A stretch of DNA of 64,000 nt from Amycolatopsis lurida. GTDB taxonomy: Bacteria > Actinomycetota > Actinomycetes > Mycobacteriales > Pseudonocardiaceae. Shown here in pieces: positions 8,600-17,403 of the stretch (positions within the stretch are counted from its first letter, which is position 1; every line of letters starts with the position of its first letter). The stretch spans positions 868,001 through 932,000 of the forward strand of contig NZ_FNTA01000004.1 in assembly GCF_900105055.1 (NCBI RefSeq). The letters are read 5' to 3'. The position numbers and the translations under genes were made by a program. Under the pieces are notes generated by a model. It was not told where the DNA came from. It did no database searches and worked only from the letters and a program-made list of their open reading frames with translations.

Positions 8600-9451
8600 T
8601 CACTTGCGGTTGTAGAGCCGCATCGTCAAGGTGCCGAAGACCGCGAGGATGACCGCGCCGGCGATCAGCACCCAGGTGATCTCGCCGCCGTCCCAGTTGC
8701 CGTCCATCATCGAGCGGACCGCCGCGACCACGTGGGTCACCGGGTTGACTTCGACGAAGGCCTGCAGCCAGCCCGGCATCGTCTCCGGACTGACGTAGAT
8801 GTTGCTGAGGAAGGTCAGCGGGAACAGCACCATCATGCTGACCCCCATCACCGACTTCTCGCTGCGCAGCAGCAGGCCGAACATCGTCCAGATCCACGAG
8901 AACGCGAACGAGAACGCCAGCAGCAGGAGGATCGCGGCGGCCACGCCACCGAATCCGCCGCCGGGGCGGAAGCCCATGATCAAGCCGACGCCGAGGATCA
9001 CCAGCGACGCGATGAGATACCGCAGCATGTCACCGAGCAGATAGCCGACCATCGCCGACGGCCGCCAGATCGGCAGCGTGCGGAACCGGTCGAACACACC
9101 CTTCTCGATGTCGGTGTTCACCGAGATCCCGGTGTACATGGTGATCATCAGGATGCTGCTCGCCATGATGCCCGGCAGCAGGAACTGCAGGTACTGCGTC
9201 GGCGAACCGGACAGCGCGCCGCCGAACAGGTAGGTGAACATCAGCGTCATCATGATCGGGAACGCCGTGACGTCGAACAGCTGCTCGGGCACGTGCTTGA
9301 TCTTCAGCATCGCGCGCCACCCGAAGGTGACCGAAGTCGAAAGCGCGCTGGGGCGCTGAGGACGGTTCTTCGCGATCAGGACGGCGGCGAGATCCTCCGC
9401 CTTCGGTGCCGCGAGAACGGGTTCGTTGTCTTTGACTGCCGTGGTGCTCAA
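8600..9451 (-). CDS. ABC-2 type permease, DrrB family
   Basis: 283 residues; last gene of a three-gene operon (flavin reductase, ATPase, permease). A 40-residue cytoplasmic N-terminus is followed by six hydrophobic segments. The sequence SSILMITMYTGISVNTDIEKGVFDRFRTLP fragmentally matches the conserved cytoplasmic loop of DrrB-like antibiotic and lipid exporters (ISVNTDIEKG, then FDRFRTLP). With the upstream DrrA-like ATPase it should form an exporter of a hydrophobic compound in the cell membrane. A 169-base gap to the ATPase gene is filled by a dispersed palindromic repeat. Confidence 0.92.
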   Translation of the reverse strand: MSTTAVKDNEPVLAAPKAEDLAAVLIAKNRPQRPSALSTSVTFGWRAMLKIKHVPEQLFDVTAFPIMMTLMFTYLFGGALSGSPTQYLQFLLPGIMASSILMITMYTGISVNTDIEKGVFDRFRTLPIWRPSAMVGYLLGDMLRYLIASLVILGVGLIMGFRPGGGFGGVAAAILLLLAFSFAFSWIWTMFGLLLRSEKSVMGVSMMVLFPLTFLSNIYVSPETMPGWLQAFVEVNPVTHVVAAVRSMMDGNWDGGEITWVLIAGAVILAVFGTLTMRLYNRK

Positions 9452-9470
9452 GCTGATCCCTCCTCTGTAC

Positions 9471-9590
9471 CGCGCGCGTCCGCGATCGAGTCGCCAGGGC
9501 GCACGTATGAATCGACTCTTCTGGCCGGGAGACCGGGCGCCCTGCCGCCCCGATAGCGGGGCAGGGCAGGCGCGCGCCTTTCGGTCGCCG
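9471..9590. repeat. Dispersed palindromic element, copy A
   Basis: Fills the gap between the ABC ATPase and permease genes. It contains GTCCGCGATCGAG, GCCAGGGCGC, and a strong hairpin at 9537-9573 (GCGCCCTGCC, then GCCCC/GGGGC, then GGGCAGGCGC). Related blocks in the same order occur at 49102-49190 and 54514-54623. Confidence 0.65.
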
Positions 9591-9620
9591 GACGTACTGG
9601 TGGCGGACTTGACTCCGCGG

Positions 9621-10601
9621 TCAGGCCGCGCTCTCCTCAGGCGTGGCGGTGCGGTCGGTCAGGGCCAGGAAGACCTCGTCGAGGCTCGGCTGGCCGAGGG
9701 AGAAGGTGTCGACGACGATTCCGGCGCGCGCGAGTTCGCTCAGCGCGCGTGCGGCATGCTCGGCGGCGCCCTGCTCGGTGCTTTCCCCCGAGAGCCGCGC
9801 GGTGAGCGCGACGGGGTCCGGCTCCAGCAGCACCTGTGCCTCCAGGGTGCGGACGAGCAGCGCTTCGGCATCGGCACGCTGGTCGGCCTCGCGCAGCCGG
9901 ACGTGGACCGCGCCGGCCCCGACCGACGCCTTCAGCTGCCCCTTGGTGCCTTCGGCGATCACCTTGCCGTGGTCGATGACCGCGATCCGTGAAGCCAGCT
10001 GGTCGGCCTCGTCGAGGTACTGCGTGGTGAGCAGGACAGTGGTGCCGTGCTTGACGATCGCGCGCACGATGTCCCAGACCTGGTTGCGGCTGCGGGGATC
10101 GAGCCCGGTCGTCGGCTCGTCGAGGAAGAGCACGTCCGGGGTGTTGAGGATGCTCGCGGCGATGTCGATCCGCCGCCGCATCCCGCCGGAATAGTTCTTC
10201 ACCTGCCTGCCCGCGGCCTCGGTCAGGCCGAACGCCGCCAGCAGTTCCTCCGCCCGGGCACGGGCGGCCGGTTTGCGATGCCCGGTCAGCCTGCCGATCA
10301 GCACCAGGTTCTCGGTGCCGGTCAGGTCTTCGTCGACCGAGGCGTACTGCCCGGTCAGGCTCACCATGGACCGGACCGCGTCGGCCTCGCGGACGACGTC
10401 CTTGCCGAAGATGCGCGCTTCTCCGCCGCTGGGGCGGAGCAGGGTCGCGAGCATCTTCACCGCGGTGGTCTTGCCGGCGCCGTTCGGCCCGAGGACGCCG
10501 TACACGGTGCCGGCGGGGACCTTCAGGTCGATCCCGTCGACCGCCCGGTTCTCCCCGAACACCTTGACCAGCCCCGAGGCTTCGATGGCCAGTTCACTCA
10601 T
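9621..10601 (-). CDS. ABC transporter ATP-binding protein, DrrA family
   Basis: 326 residues from ATG 10601. Walker [16 protein letters not shown]-loop [15 protein letters not shown], signature YSGGMRRR and Walker [17 protein letters not shown] are all intact, with the H-loop region [13 protein letters not shown] typical of the DrrA (daunorubicin resistance) subgroup. The 90-residue C-terminal extension ending VFLALTDR is also usual there. It powers the DrrB-like permease encoded next. The flavin reductase gene ends 21 bases upstream, so the three genes are probably one transcript. Substrate unknown; self-resistance or drug export is inferred from family only. Confidence 0.95.
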   Translation of the reverse strand: MSELAIEASGLVKVFGENRAVDGIDLKVPAGTVYGVLGPNGAGKTTAVKMLATLLRPSGGEARIFGKDVVREADAVRSMVSLTGQYASVDEDLTGTENLVLIGRLTGHRKPAARARAEELLAAFGLTEAAGRQVKNYSGGMRRRIDIAASILNTPDVLFLDEPTTGLDPRSRNQVWDIVRAIVKHGTTVLLTTQYLDEADQLASRIAVIDHGKVIAEGTKGQLKASVGAGAVHVRLREADQRADAEALLVRTLEAQVLLEPDPVALTARLSGESTEQGAAEHAARALSELARAGIVVDTFSLGQPSLDEVFLALTDRTATPEESAA

Positions 10602-10622
10602 TTTCGTTTCCTTTCAGAGCAT

Positions 10623-11195
10623 TCAGCAGACGTAGGGGCGAGCGGCGCGTGCTTCGCGCAGCGCGAGGCCCCACCAGGCGAGCTCGTCGAGCAGGGTGGT
10701 CACGGCCTGTCCCTGCCCGTCGCTGTCGAAGGGGGTGCCGTCGCGGGCGAAGGTGCCGTCGAGGAGGTTGAAGGCCACGGTGTCGCGCATGGTCACCGTG
10801 TGCAGTTCGGTGAAGATCGTGCGCAACTGCTCCACGGCGTAGAGCCCCTGTGAGCGGTAGCCGTAGGAGACGAAACCGACCGGCTTCGCACGCCACTCGT
10901 CGTAGGCGCAGTCGATCGCCTGCTTGAGCGACGCCGGGAAACTGCGGTTGTACTCGGGGGTGACGACGACGAACGCCTCGGCCTCGTCGACCAGCCTCGC
11001 GAACCGCTTCATGTCCGGCGTCGGATGCTCCGGCAGCCCCGCGGGCAGAGCGAAGTCGACCAGGTCGAGCACTTCGGTGACGAGGTCTTCCCGGTTTTCC
11101 GCACGGCCGGTGAACCACTTGCCGACGGTGTCCCCCACCCGCCCCTCCCGGGTGCTTCCGATGATCACCGCGACCCGCAGTGGACTGGTGTCCAT
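10623..11195 (-). CDS. NAD(P)H-dependent FMN reductase (flavodoxin-like fold)
   Basis: 190 residues. The N-terminal [14 protein letters not shown] is the FMN-phosphate loop of NADPH-dependent FMN reductases/azoreductases, and [25 protein letters not shown] contains the conserved TPEYN flavin-contacting motif. It should reduce free flavin or quinones with NAD(P)H in the cytoplasm. First gene of the exporter operon. An inverted-repeat cluster upstream (11233-11281) may be its operator or the terminator of the preceding kinase gene. Confidence 0.92.
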   Translation of the reverse strand: MDTSPLRVAVIIGSTREGRVGDTVGKWFTGRAENREDLVTEVLDLVDFALPAGLPEHPTPDMKRFARLVDEAEAFVVVTPEYNRSFPASLKQAIDCAYDEWRAKPVGFVSYGYRSQGLYAVEQLRTIFTELHTVTMRDTVAFNLLDGTFARDGTPFDSDGQGQAVTTLLDELAWWGLALREARAARPYVC

Positions 11196-11232
11196 GACCG
11201 ACCTCCTCTCGCTTCACCCCTTGGGCGCGAGA

Positions 11233-11281
11233 AAGCCGCCGGACTTTCGCTAGATCGGATCTAGCGGGCGCCCGGCGGCTT
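11233..11281. promoter_or_regulatory. Nested inverted repeats between kinase and flavin-reductase genes
   Basis: Outer arms AAGCCGCCGG (11233-11242) and its complement (11272-11281) enclose a second perfect inverted repeat, CGCTAGATC-G-GATCTAGCG (11248-11266). The outer hairpin suits a terminator for the upstream kinase gene. The inner AT-centred repeat could instead be a repressor site for the flavin-reductase/exporter operon, whose start is 37 bases downstream. Confidence 0.55.
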
Positions 11282-11296
11282 CGGTCGGTGATCTCG

Positions 11297-12196
11297 CTAG
11301 GCGTCCAGCGCGATCGCGATCGCGCCCAGCAGGGACGCGTCCTGGTCGAATTTCGCCGAGACCAGTTCCGGCGGGAACGGCACGGCTTGCGCGAGCCGCT
11401 CGCGCAGCGCGGGCAGCAGGATGTCGGCCGAGCGCACCAGTCCCCCGCCGACGGCGATGCGTTGCGGGTCGAGCGCGATGGCGAGGTTCGCGACGTGCAT
11501 CGACAGTTCGTCGAGCGCCGCGCCGACCAGTTCCTTGGCCTGCGCGTTCTCCCTGGCGAGGCCGAACAGCTCACCCGCGGTCACCGGGCGGCCGAGCAGC
11601 TCACTCGCCCGGCCGCCCAGCCCACGCCCACCGACGGCTTCCTCCAGTGGCGCCGCTCCACTGGCGAACCCGTCGGTGTCCTGCGGCGAGAGAAGGTTGT
11701 ACCCGATCTCTCCCGCAGCTCCGTTGGCGCCGGCCAGCAGCCGGCCGCCGACCAGGACCGCCGCGGCGATCCCGGTCCCCAGTGAGAGGAACACCGCCGG
11801 ATCGGTGTCCGCCAGCGCCCCCCACCGCCATTCCGCGAGCGCCGCCGCCTTGGCGTCGGTGCCCACCTCGATCGGCACGCCCTCGAACTCGGCGGCGACG
11901 AGGTCGCGCAGCCGCAGTTCCTCCCAGCCCGGCACGTTGGGCGCGAGCAGGATGCGGTCCTCCAGCACGATGCCCGGGCTGACCACGCCGATCGCGGCGA
12001 GCCGGTCCGCGGCGCCTTCGTCGGCGAGCAGTTTCCGCGCCGCGGCGAGCGCGCGGCTCACCACCTGTCCGGCGCCCGCTTGCGCGTCCGTGTCCAGCCG
12101 CCGGGTGACCAGCAGGCTCCCGGCCCGGTCGGCCAGCCCGATCGCGACCTTCGTGCCGCCGAAGTCGATCCCCAGGATCAGTTCTTCCCCCGTCAC
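11297..12196 (-). CDS. ROK-family sugar kinase, zinc-site-lacking subtype
   Basis: 299 residues from GTG 12196, which overlaps the permease stop by 4 bases (GTGA). ATP-binding phosphate loop LGIDFGGTKVAIGLAD opens the protein; SLGTGIAAAVLVGG and NGAAGEIGYNLL match further ROK motifs with the catalytic aspartate expected in VGTDAKAAALAE. The usual CxCGxxGC zinc-binding motif that follows GE(I/H) in glucokinases is absent, replaced by a serine/alanine-rich loop. It probably phosphorylates a sugar or aminosugar; glucose cannot be assumed. The transport gene before it suggests that uptake and phosphorylation are coordinated. Confidence 0.88.
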   Translation of the reverse strand: MTGEELILGIDFGGTKVAIGLADRAGSLLVTRRLDTDAQAGAGQVVSRALAAARKLLADEGAADRLAAIGVVSPGIVLEDRILLAPNVPGWEELRLRDLVAAEFEGVPIEVGTDAKAAALAEWRWGALADTDPAVFLSLGTGIAAAVLVGGRLLAGANGAAGEIGYNLLSPQDTDGFASGAAPLEEAVGGRGLGGRASELLGRPVTAGELFGLARENAQAKELVGAALDELSMHVANLAIALDPQRIAVGGGLVRSADILLPALRERLAQAVPFPPELVSAKFDQDASLLGAIAIALDA

Positions 12197-13602
12197 TTGA
12201 CGTTCCCCTCTGCCGCCCCCGCGAACGATTCCTGAATTCCCTTGGGCCCGAACGGCCACACGTGCTCGGTCTTGGCATAGGCGAGGAACGCCCCGACACC
12301 GAGCGCGATCCACCCCACCGAAAGCCCGATGGAGAGCCAGGTCGCGGAGAAGTAGATGTAGACCCAGCCGAGCAGCGCGATGACCGTCGGGATCGGGTAG
12401 AGCCATTGACGATACGGCCGATGCAGCTCCGGACGTCGCCGCCGCAGCACCACGATCGCCGCGACCTGCGCGAGCGACTGGATGAGGACCAGCACCGTCA
12501 CCGCCGCGTTGATCACCGCCGTCAGCGTGAAGAGCGAGCCGATCGCGGCGATGACGCCCATCGCCAGCACACCGGCGGTCGGCAGGTTCAGTTTCGGGTG
12601 CAGCCTGGCGAACACCGGCAGGAATACCTTGTCGCGCGCGGCTTCGAACGGGACCCGCGAACCGCCGAGCAGACCGGCGAACACCGAACCGATCGCGGCG
12701 ATCACGATGAACACGGTGATGACCTTGGCCGCGCCCGTGCCCCACGCCTGTTCCAGCACGGTGGAGGCGACCGAGGTGGCGTTCTTGAGTTCCTCCAGCG
12801 GGATCGAGCCGAGCACCCCGAGCTGCAGCAGGAAGTACAGGCTCATGATGCCGAGGATCGAGAGGATGATCGACCGCGGCAGCGTCCGGCCGGGGTCACG
12901 CACCTCGCCGCCGAGGTAGGCGCTGGTGTTGTAGCCGAGGTAGTCGTAGATGGCGATGATCAGGCCGGCGCCGAGCCCGGCCCAGAACGCGCCGCCGTCG
13001 AACGAGAACGCGCCCGGCGTGAAGGCGAACGCTTGCGCGCCGTCGAAATGGGTGAAGGCCGCGACGATCACCGAGAGCGCGGCGAACAGCATGACCCCGA
13101 ACAGGACGGTGGTCAGCTTCCCGATCTCGCCGATCTTGCGGAACAACGCCAGCACGATCAGCACGATCACGCCGAGGCCGATGATCTTGCCCAGCGCCGT
13201 CGTCCCGCCGTCGTCGGCGACCCCGGGGACCAGGTACCCGAGGTACTGGACCAGGCCGATGATGCCGGTGGACATGATCAGCGGGATGAACAGCACCGCG
13301 CTCCAGGCGAACAGGAACGGCATGAGCCTGCCGGTACGGGAGCCGAACGCCTCGCGCAGATAGACGTAGGTGCCGCCGGCGCCCGGGAGGGCGGCGCCGA
13401 GCTCCGCCCAGATCAGGCCGTCGGCCAGCGCGATGACCGCGCCGATGAGCCAGCCGAACATGGCCTGCGGGCCGCCGAGCGTCACCACCATCGCGGGGAT
13501 GGTGACGAACGGGCCGATGCCGCACATCTGGGTCATGTTGATGGCGGTCGCCTGGAGCGGCCCGATCTTCCGCTCGAGCCCCGGCCGCGGGGATGAACTC
13601 AA
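12193..13602 (-). CDS. APC-superfamily amino acid/polyamine permease
   Basis: 469 residues, about twelve hydrophobic segments. The first, with MTQMCGIGPFVTIPAMV, is the broken helix of APC transporters that binds the substrate backbone; GGTYVYLREAFG is the conserved motif after helix 2. It should import an amino acid or amine by proton symport. Uniquely for such a gene, the next gene in the operon is a ROK kinase, so the real substrate may be an aminosugar-like or other molecule. An AT-rich ROK-type operator lies just before the start. Confidence 0.93.
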   Translation of the reverse strand: MSSSPRPGLERKIGPLQATAINMTQMCGIGPFVTIPAMVVTLGGPQAMFGWLIGAVIALADGLIWAELGAALPGAGGTYVYLREAFGSRTGRLMPFLFAWSAVLFIPLIMSTGIIGLVQYLGYLVPGVADDGGTTALGKIIGLGVIVLIVLALFRKIGEIGKLTTVLFGVMLFAALSVIVAAFTHFDGAQAFAFTPGAFSFDGGAFWAGLGAGLIIAIYDYLGYNTSAYLGGEVRDPGRTLPRSIILSILGIMSLYFLLQLGVLGSIPLEELKNATSVASTVLEQAWGTGAAKVITVFIVIAAIGSVFAGLLGGSRVPFEAARDKVFLPVFARLHPKLNLPTAGVLAMGVIAAIGSLFTLTAVINAAVTVLVLIQSLAQVAAIVVLRRRRPELHRPYRQWLYPIPTVIALLGWVYIYFSATWLSIGLSVGWIALGVGAFLAYAKTEHVWPFGPKGIQESFAGAAEGNVK

Positions 13603-13619
13603 AACGCGCCTCCCTGTTA

Positions 13620-13638
13620 GTTAGTAAAGTTTCTTAAC
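13620..13638. promoter_or_regulatory. Candidate ROK-repressor operator
   Basis: GTTAGTAAAGTTTCTTAAC is a near-palindrome with GTTA/TAAC ends and a central AAA-x-TTT, very AT-rich against the surrounding DNA and typical of actinobacterial ROK-family repressor sites. It begins 17 bases upstream of the permease start, where binding would block transcription. Confidence 0.6.
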
Positions 13639-13820
13639 ATAATTTCGGGCGTGTCGGAAGGCCGGTCCGCAAAGTTGTCGTCCTCCGGTCCACCCGGAAT
13701 TGCCCGAAAGGGCGGATTCCCCGGGAATACGCCCGAACGGACCAAGCCGGGACGTATCAGGGGGCCGTCGTTCCGCGTCCTTATCCAGAAGGACGTCTTC
13801 CCCCAGGGACGGTGAGGTCC

Positions 13821-14297
13821 ATGAAACGGCTGTTCGGCACGGCGATGGCGATCGCCGCACTCGGGGTCGCGACGGCCTGCGGCGGCGCGTCCACACCCCG
13901 CGACACGGCACCGGGCGACCTGACGACGGAGACGGCCCCGACGGCGTCCTCCGACACCGGCCCGACGGGCGGTCCGGACACCGAAGACTCCCGTCCGCCC
14001 GTCGTCCCAGGGAGCCCGATCAGGTACAACAGCGACCTGCTCGGCGCCGATCCCGACACGGCCAAGAGCGCGATCGAGCAGGACCTGGAGCGACTCTGCA
14101 AGAGTTCCCGGCGGTGCGGGGTTTCGGTCGTGATCGCGGGCGAAGGGGACTGCATCCGCGCCATCGGGCCGAATCCGGTCCAGCCCGGCAAGACGATCAC
14201 GATCCGGGCCAAGGCATGCGCGACCGAGACCACGGAGGAAAGTTCGGCGCCGCCGAAGTCGGAAAGCGAGCAGCCGAGCAGAACCACGAGCGGATGA
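13821..14297 (+). CDS. Secreted lipoprotein, small conserved domain
   Basis: 158 residues. ATG 13821 is preferred over GTG 13812 because GGTGAGG lies just before it. The lipobox GVATAC places the lipid-modified cysteine near residue 20, followed by a Ser/Thr/Pro-rich linker of about 50 residues. The folded part (about residues 65-130) has two paired cysteines (LERLCKSSRRCGVSV and EGDCIRAIGP, plus AKACATE), suggesting disulfides outside the membrane. No family recognised. The stop overlaps the next start (ATGA), so the membrane protein encoded next is a likely partner. Confidence 0.75.
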   Translation: MKRLFGTAMAIAALGVATACGGASTPRDTAPGDLTTETAPTASSDTGPTGGPDTEDSRPPVVPGSPIRYNSDLLGADPDTAKSAIEQDLERLCKSSRRCGVSVVIAGEGDCIRAIGPNPVQPGKTITIRAKACATETTEESSAPPKSESEQPSRTTSG

Positions 14298-15217
14298 GCA
14301 CCCGGCGTCCGCTACGACGAGGTCTCCGCGCCCCCAAGCCTCCGCAGCCAGAGCCTGCGGCGGGCCAGGCACACGCACTCAGACTGGTCGGCACGGTCCT
14401 GGCCAACACGACCCTGCTCACCGCGCTGCTCTACTACTTCGGGCTCGTCAACACGCAGACGTACTTCGGCTACTTCCGCGTGCACTACACCTTGCTCGGC
14501 CAGACGCCGGACGAGATCTTCGGGCGCGGCGTCGACGGGGTACTCCTGCCCTTGACCGCCGTCGCGGGCGCCGCGCTGCTCTTCCTCGTCCTGACCAGGT
14601 TCCTGAAGATCCGCCTCGGCGAGGCTTCCTGGTCGCGGCTGCTGCGGATCTGCTCACCCGCCGCCGGCGTCCTCGGCCTCGCACTGCTGGCCGCGACGAC
14701 CGCGATCGCACTCGATCCGGAACCGTTTCGCGATCGTCCCGGCGCTCCGGGGATCGGCTTCGCGCTCGGGATCCTGATGGCGCTTTTCTCCTGGCGTCAC
14801 TGGACCTCGCGCAGGACTGGAAGCACCCGGTCGAGCGTCGCGGAACTGGTGACCGGCTACGCCCTGGTGAGCGTCGGCCTCTTCTGGGCGGTCGGCGACT
14901 ACTCGGGAGCCGTCGGCACGAGCCGTGCCTTCGAAGCCTCCAGGGTGATCTCGGCCAGACCGGCCGCGACGCTGTACAGCGCGGAAAGCCTCAACCTCAC
15001 CGCGAACGGTATCGCGCAGGTGAAGTGCGCGAACCCGGAATCGGCCTTCAAGTACCGGTACACCGGGTTGAAGCTGCTGCTCCAGTCCAGTGGCCAGTAC
15101 GTCTTCCTGCCGGCGAACTGGCGCGCCTCGACCGGCGTCGCGTTCGTGATCCCCAAGACCGACAAGCTGCGCCTGGAGTTCGGACCTTCCCGGTCGGTGC
15201 CGCCGCCGGACTGCTGA
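14294..15217 (+). CDS. Polytopic membrane protein of unknown function
   Basis: 307 residues from ATG 14294. A basic, proline-rich 35-residue N-terminus precedes four or five hydrophobic segments (about residues 35-215); the last 90 residues form an external domain with cysteines (VKCANPE and the final PPPDC). FGYFRVHYTLLGQTPDEIFGRG contains a conserved-looking reentrant loop after the first helix. Translationally coupled to the lipoprotein gene, so the pair may form one envelope complex. No function inferred. Confidence 0.75.
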   Translation: MSTRRPLRRGLRAPKPPQPEPAAGQAHALRLVGTVLANTTLLTALLYYFGLVNTQTYFGYFRVHYTLLGQTPDEIFGRGVDGVLLPLTAVAGAALLFLVLTRFLKIRLGEASWSRLLRICSPAAGVLGLALLAATTAIALDPEPFRDRPGAPGIGFALGILMALFSWRHWTSRRTGSTRSSVAELVTGYALVSVGLFWAVGDYSGAVGTSRAFEASRVISARPAATLYSAESLNLTANGIAQVKCANPESAFKYRYTGLKLLLQSSGQYVFLPANWRASTGVAFVIPKTDKLRLEFGPSRSVPPPDC

Positions 15218-15223
15218 CGCGCG

Positions 15224-16057
15224 TCAGAGCAGATGCTGCTCCAGCCACTCGGTGACCGCTTCGTCGGCCAGCTTCGCGATCGGCAGCTGCGGCGCGGGAT
15301 CGATGCCCGGGTCTTCGGCGAGTGGGTGGGCGAGACCGGGCAGCCTGCGCAACCGGACGTCCTCGGCCACGGAATACCGGGCGCGCAACGCGTCGACGAG
15401 TTCGTCGGCGTCCGCGCGGAACGTGGGGAAATCCTCCTCGCCGCTGACGACCAGCAGCGGAACCTGCGTCTCCCTGGCCGAGATTTCACCCGATCGTGCG
15501 ATGAAGTCGAGGTGATCCGCCGCCTGGATCCCTTCGTCCGTCCACCGATAGGGCTGTTCCAGCATGGTTTCCACCACGCCGACCAGCGACCGCGCCCGGA
15601 CGGCGGGGTTGATCAGCGCGGCGGCCCGCACCGGGATCTCCCTGGTGGCCAGGATCGTCAGCGCCACGGCACCGCCGAGGGAACCGCCGACGACGGCCAT
15701 CCGCGCGGTGTCGAAGCCGAAGCGTTCCCGCAGTTCAGCCAGTGCGGCGGGGAACTCCAGCGCCGCCTGCCGGACGAACGGCTCGGCATAGGCGAGCACC
15801 GAATCCCGGACGGCCCGTTCGACCACCGCGTCCATGCTGCCGTCGACCATTCTCGCGCCGCACAACGGCATTCCGAGATATACCCGCCACGCGGGCACCC
15901 CGGCCATCGGCAGCGCGGCCGCGAACGCGGCGTCGGTGCGGGGCGCGTCGATCATATGCCAGGCGACGACCACCGGCGCGGGGCCGCTGACCTCGGCCGA
16001 TGGCGGCAAGACGGTGAACGGTACCCCCGCCGCCGTGCCCGTGACCGGTTCTCCCAC
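15224..16057 (-). CDS. Alpha/beta-hydrolase (dienelactone-hydrolase/peptidase-like)
   Basis: 277 residues from GTG 16057, chosen because GAGGAAGG lies 6-7 bases before it; an upstream GTG at 16132 would add 25 unlike residues. The nucleophile elbow is [12 protein letters not shown], an acid is likely in SGEEDFPTF, and a histidine in [10 protein letters not shown] completes the triad. The N-terminal part ([14 protein letters not shown]) resembles Amycolatopsis hydrolases acting on small esters. Cytoplasmic, substrate unknown. It is divergent from the J-domain gene. Confidence 0.85.
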   Translation of the reverse strand: MGEPVTGTAAGVPFTVLPPSAEVSGPAPVVVAWHMIDAPRTDAAFAAALPMAGVPAWRVYLGMPLCGARMVDGSMDAVVERAVRDSVLAYAEPFVRQAALEFPAALAELRERFGFDTARMAVVGGSLGGAVALTILATREIPVRAAALINPAVRARSLVGVVETMLEQPYRWTDEGIQAADHLDFIARSGEISARETQVPLLVVSGEEDFPTFRADADELVDALRARYSVAEDVRLRRLPGLAHPLAEDPGIDPAPQLPIAKLADEAVTEWLEQHLL

Positions 16058-16241
16058 CGCTGTCCTTCCTCGCGTGCTCTCGATCTCCACGATATCCAGG
16101 ACGCGGCGGAGGCGGACCTCGTTCCGCCACAAGCGAAACAGTATGCCCGCGGAGTCACCCCGACGCGCCGCGGAGGTGGTTGCGGACGACCGGCGGCGGC
16201 CGAATAGTGTTGCGGCCCGGCCCTTTGGAGGTGAACCGCCC

Positions 16242-17321
16242 GTGCCCGATGTCGACTACTACGAGGTGCTCGGCGTGGGCAAGGCCGCCTCGGTCAACGA
16301 GATCAAGACCGCGTACCGGCGGCTGGCGAAGTCGCATCACCCGGACACCGGCGGGTCCGCGCTCACCTTCCAGCTGGTCCGCGAGGCCTACGACACGCTC
16401 AGCGATCCGATGCGGCGGGCCGGCTACGACGCGGGCGGCCGCTCGGTGCGGGCCCCGATCCGGCCGCGCCCGCGGCGTCGCTTCGGCGAAGAACCGGGCT
16501 ACGAGCCCGAACCGGTCGTGATCGACCCGGACGACCTCGAATGGTGGGAATTCGCCGCACAGGACGCACGCGTGCGGCACGGGCGGCGGCGCGGCCCCGG
16601 GCACACCCCGGTGGTGGCGGCGGTCGGCGGGATGGTGCTGGTGCTGCTGCCGGTGCTGACCGGGGTCGGGTTCTCGGCCCCCACGCTGATCGTCTGGCTG
16701 ATCCTGACCGCCGGGACCGCCTTGCTCGTGCAACGGCTCGCGCGCGGCTATCTGGCGGCGTCCCGGGCCAGGAACCGGTTCGCCGCCGAATTCGGCGGTA
16801 AACGCGTGTTCGGCACTCCTGGCGTCGAGACCGACGAACTCGCCGAACGGCTCACCGCCGACCTGCTCGAGCGTTACCTGACCCGGCTGCCCGGCGCACG
16901 GATCTTCCACGGCCTCTCCTGGCCGGATTCGGTGTTCGCCGACGTCGACCACGCCGTGCTGTGCGGAAAGCGGCTCGTGCTCATCGAATCGAAGCTGTGG
17001 CTGCCGGGGCACTACGAAACCGATGACGACGACCGCCTGCTGCGCAACGGCCGCGCCTTCCGCGGCGGCGGGAGCAGGCTGACCGAGAGCCTCGCCGAAT
17101 ACCGGCGGATCCTGCCGGGGGTTGCGTTGCGCGGGGCGATGATCGTGTACCCGAGCCGGACCGGTGAAATCACCACGGATCTCGAGGATCCCTCCCCAGC
17201 GCCGCCGATGACGCCGGAACAGTTCCTGCACGAGATCGGCGGCTGGCTGGCGGCTGAGCCGTCCACTGTGGACGCGGCGACGATGCGGGTGGTGCGGGAC
17301 CGGGTGGTGGGCACCGTCTGA
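16242..17321 (+). CDS. J-domain / transmembrane / NERD-type nuclease-like fusion protein
   Basis: 359 residues from GTG 16242, preceded by GGAGGTGA at 6 bases. Residues 3-65 form a J domain ([21 protein letters not shown] motif in SHHPDTGG), which should stimulate a DnaK ATPase. A basic/acidic linker leads to two hydrophobic segments (about residues 125-165). Residues 190-300 resemble a NERD domain of the PD-(D/E)xK nuclease fold: FADVDHAVL supplies the Asp and LVLIESKLW the E-x-K, preceded by [11 protein letters not shown]. It would be anchored in the membrane with both domains in the cytoplasm. The combination is unusual and its function unknown. A stable hairpin follows. Confidence 0.8.
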   Translation: MPDVDYYEVLGVGKAASVNEIKTAYRRLAKSHHPDTGGSALTFQLVREAYDTLSDPMRRAGYDAGGRSVRAPIRPRPRRRFGEEPGYEPEPVVIDPDDLEWWEFAAQDARVRHGRRRGPGHTPVVAAVGGMVLVLLPVLTGVGFSAPTLIVWLILTAGTALLVQRLARGYLAASRARNRFAAEFGGKRVFGTPGVETDELAERLTADLLERYLTRLPGARIFHGLSWPDSVFADVDHAVLCGKRLVLIESKLWLPGHYETDDDDRLLRNGRAFRGGGSRLTESLAEYRRILPGVALRGAMIVYPSRTGEITTDLEDPSPAPPMTPEQFLHEIGGWLAAEPSTVDAATMRVVRDRVVGTV

Positions 17322-17349
17322 AGGGGACTTTCCCCTCGTCTCACGCGGC

Positions 17350-17392
17350 GAAGGGCCCTTTCCCCGCATCGCATGCGGGGAAAGGGCCCTTC
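17350..17392. terminator. Bidirectional hairpin terminator
   Basis: Perfect 20-base arms (17350-17369 and 17373-17392) with a 3-base loop, between the convergent J-domain and carboxypeptidase genes. The outer sequence GAAGGGCCCTTT recalls the arms of other hairpins in this window. Confidence 0.85.
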
Positions 17393-17403
17393 AGCAGCTT
17401 GAG

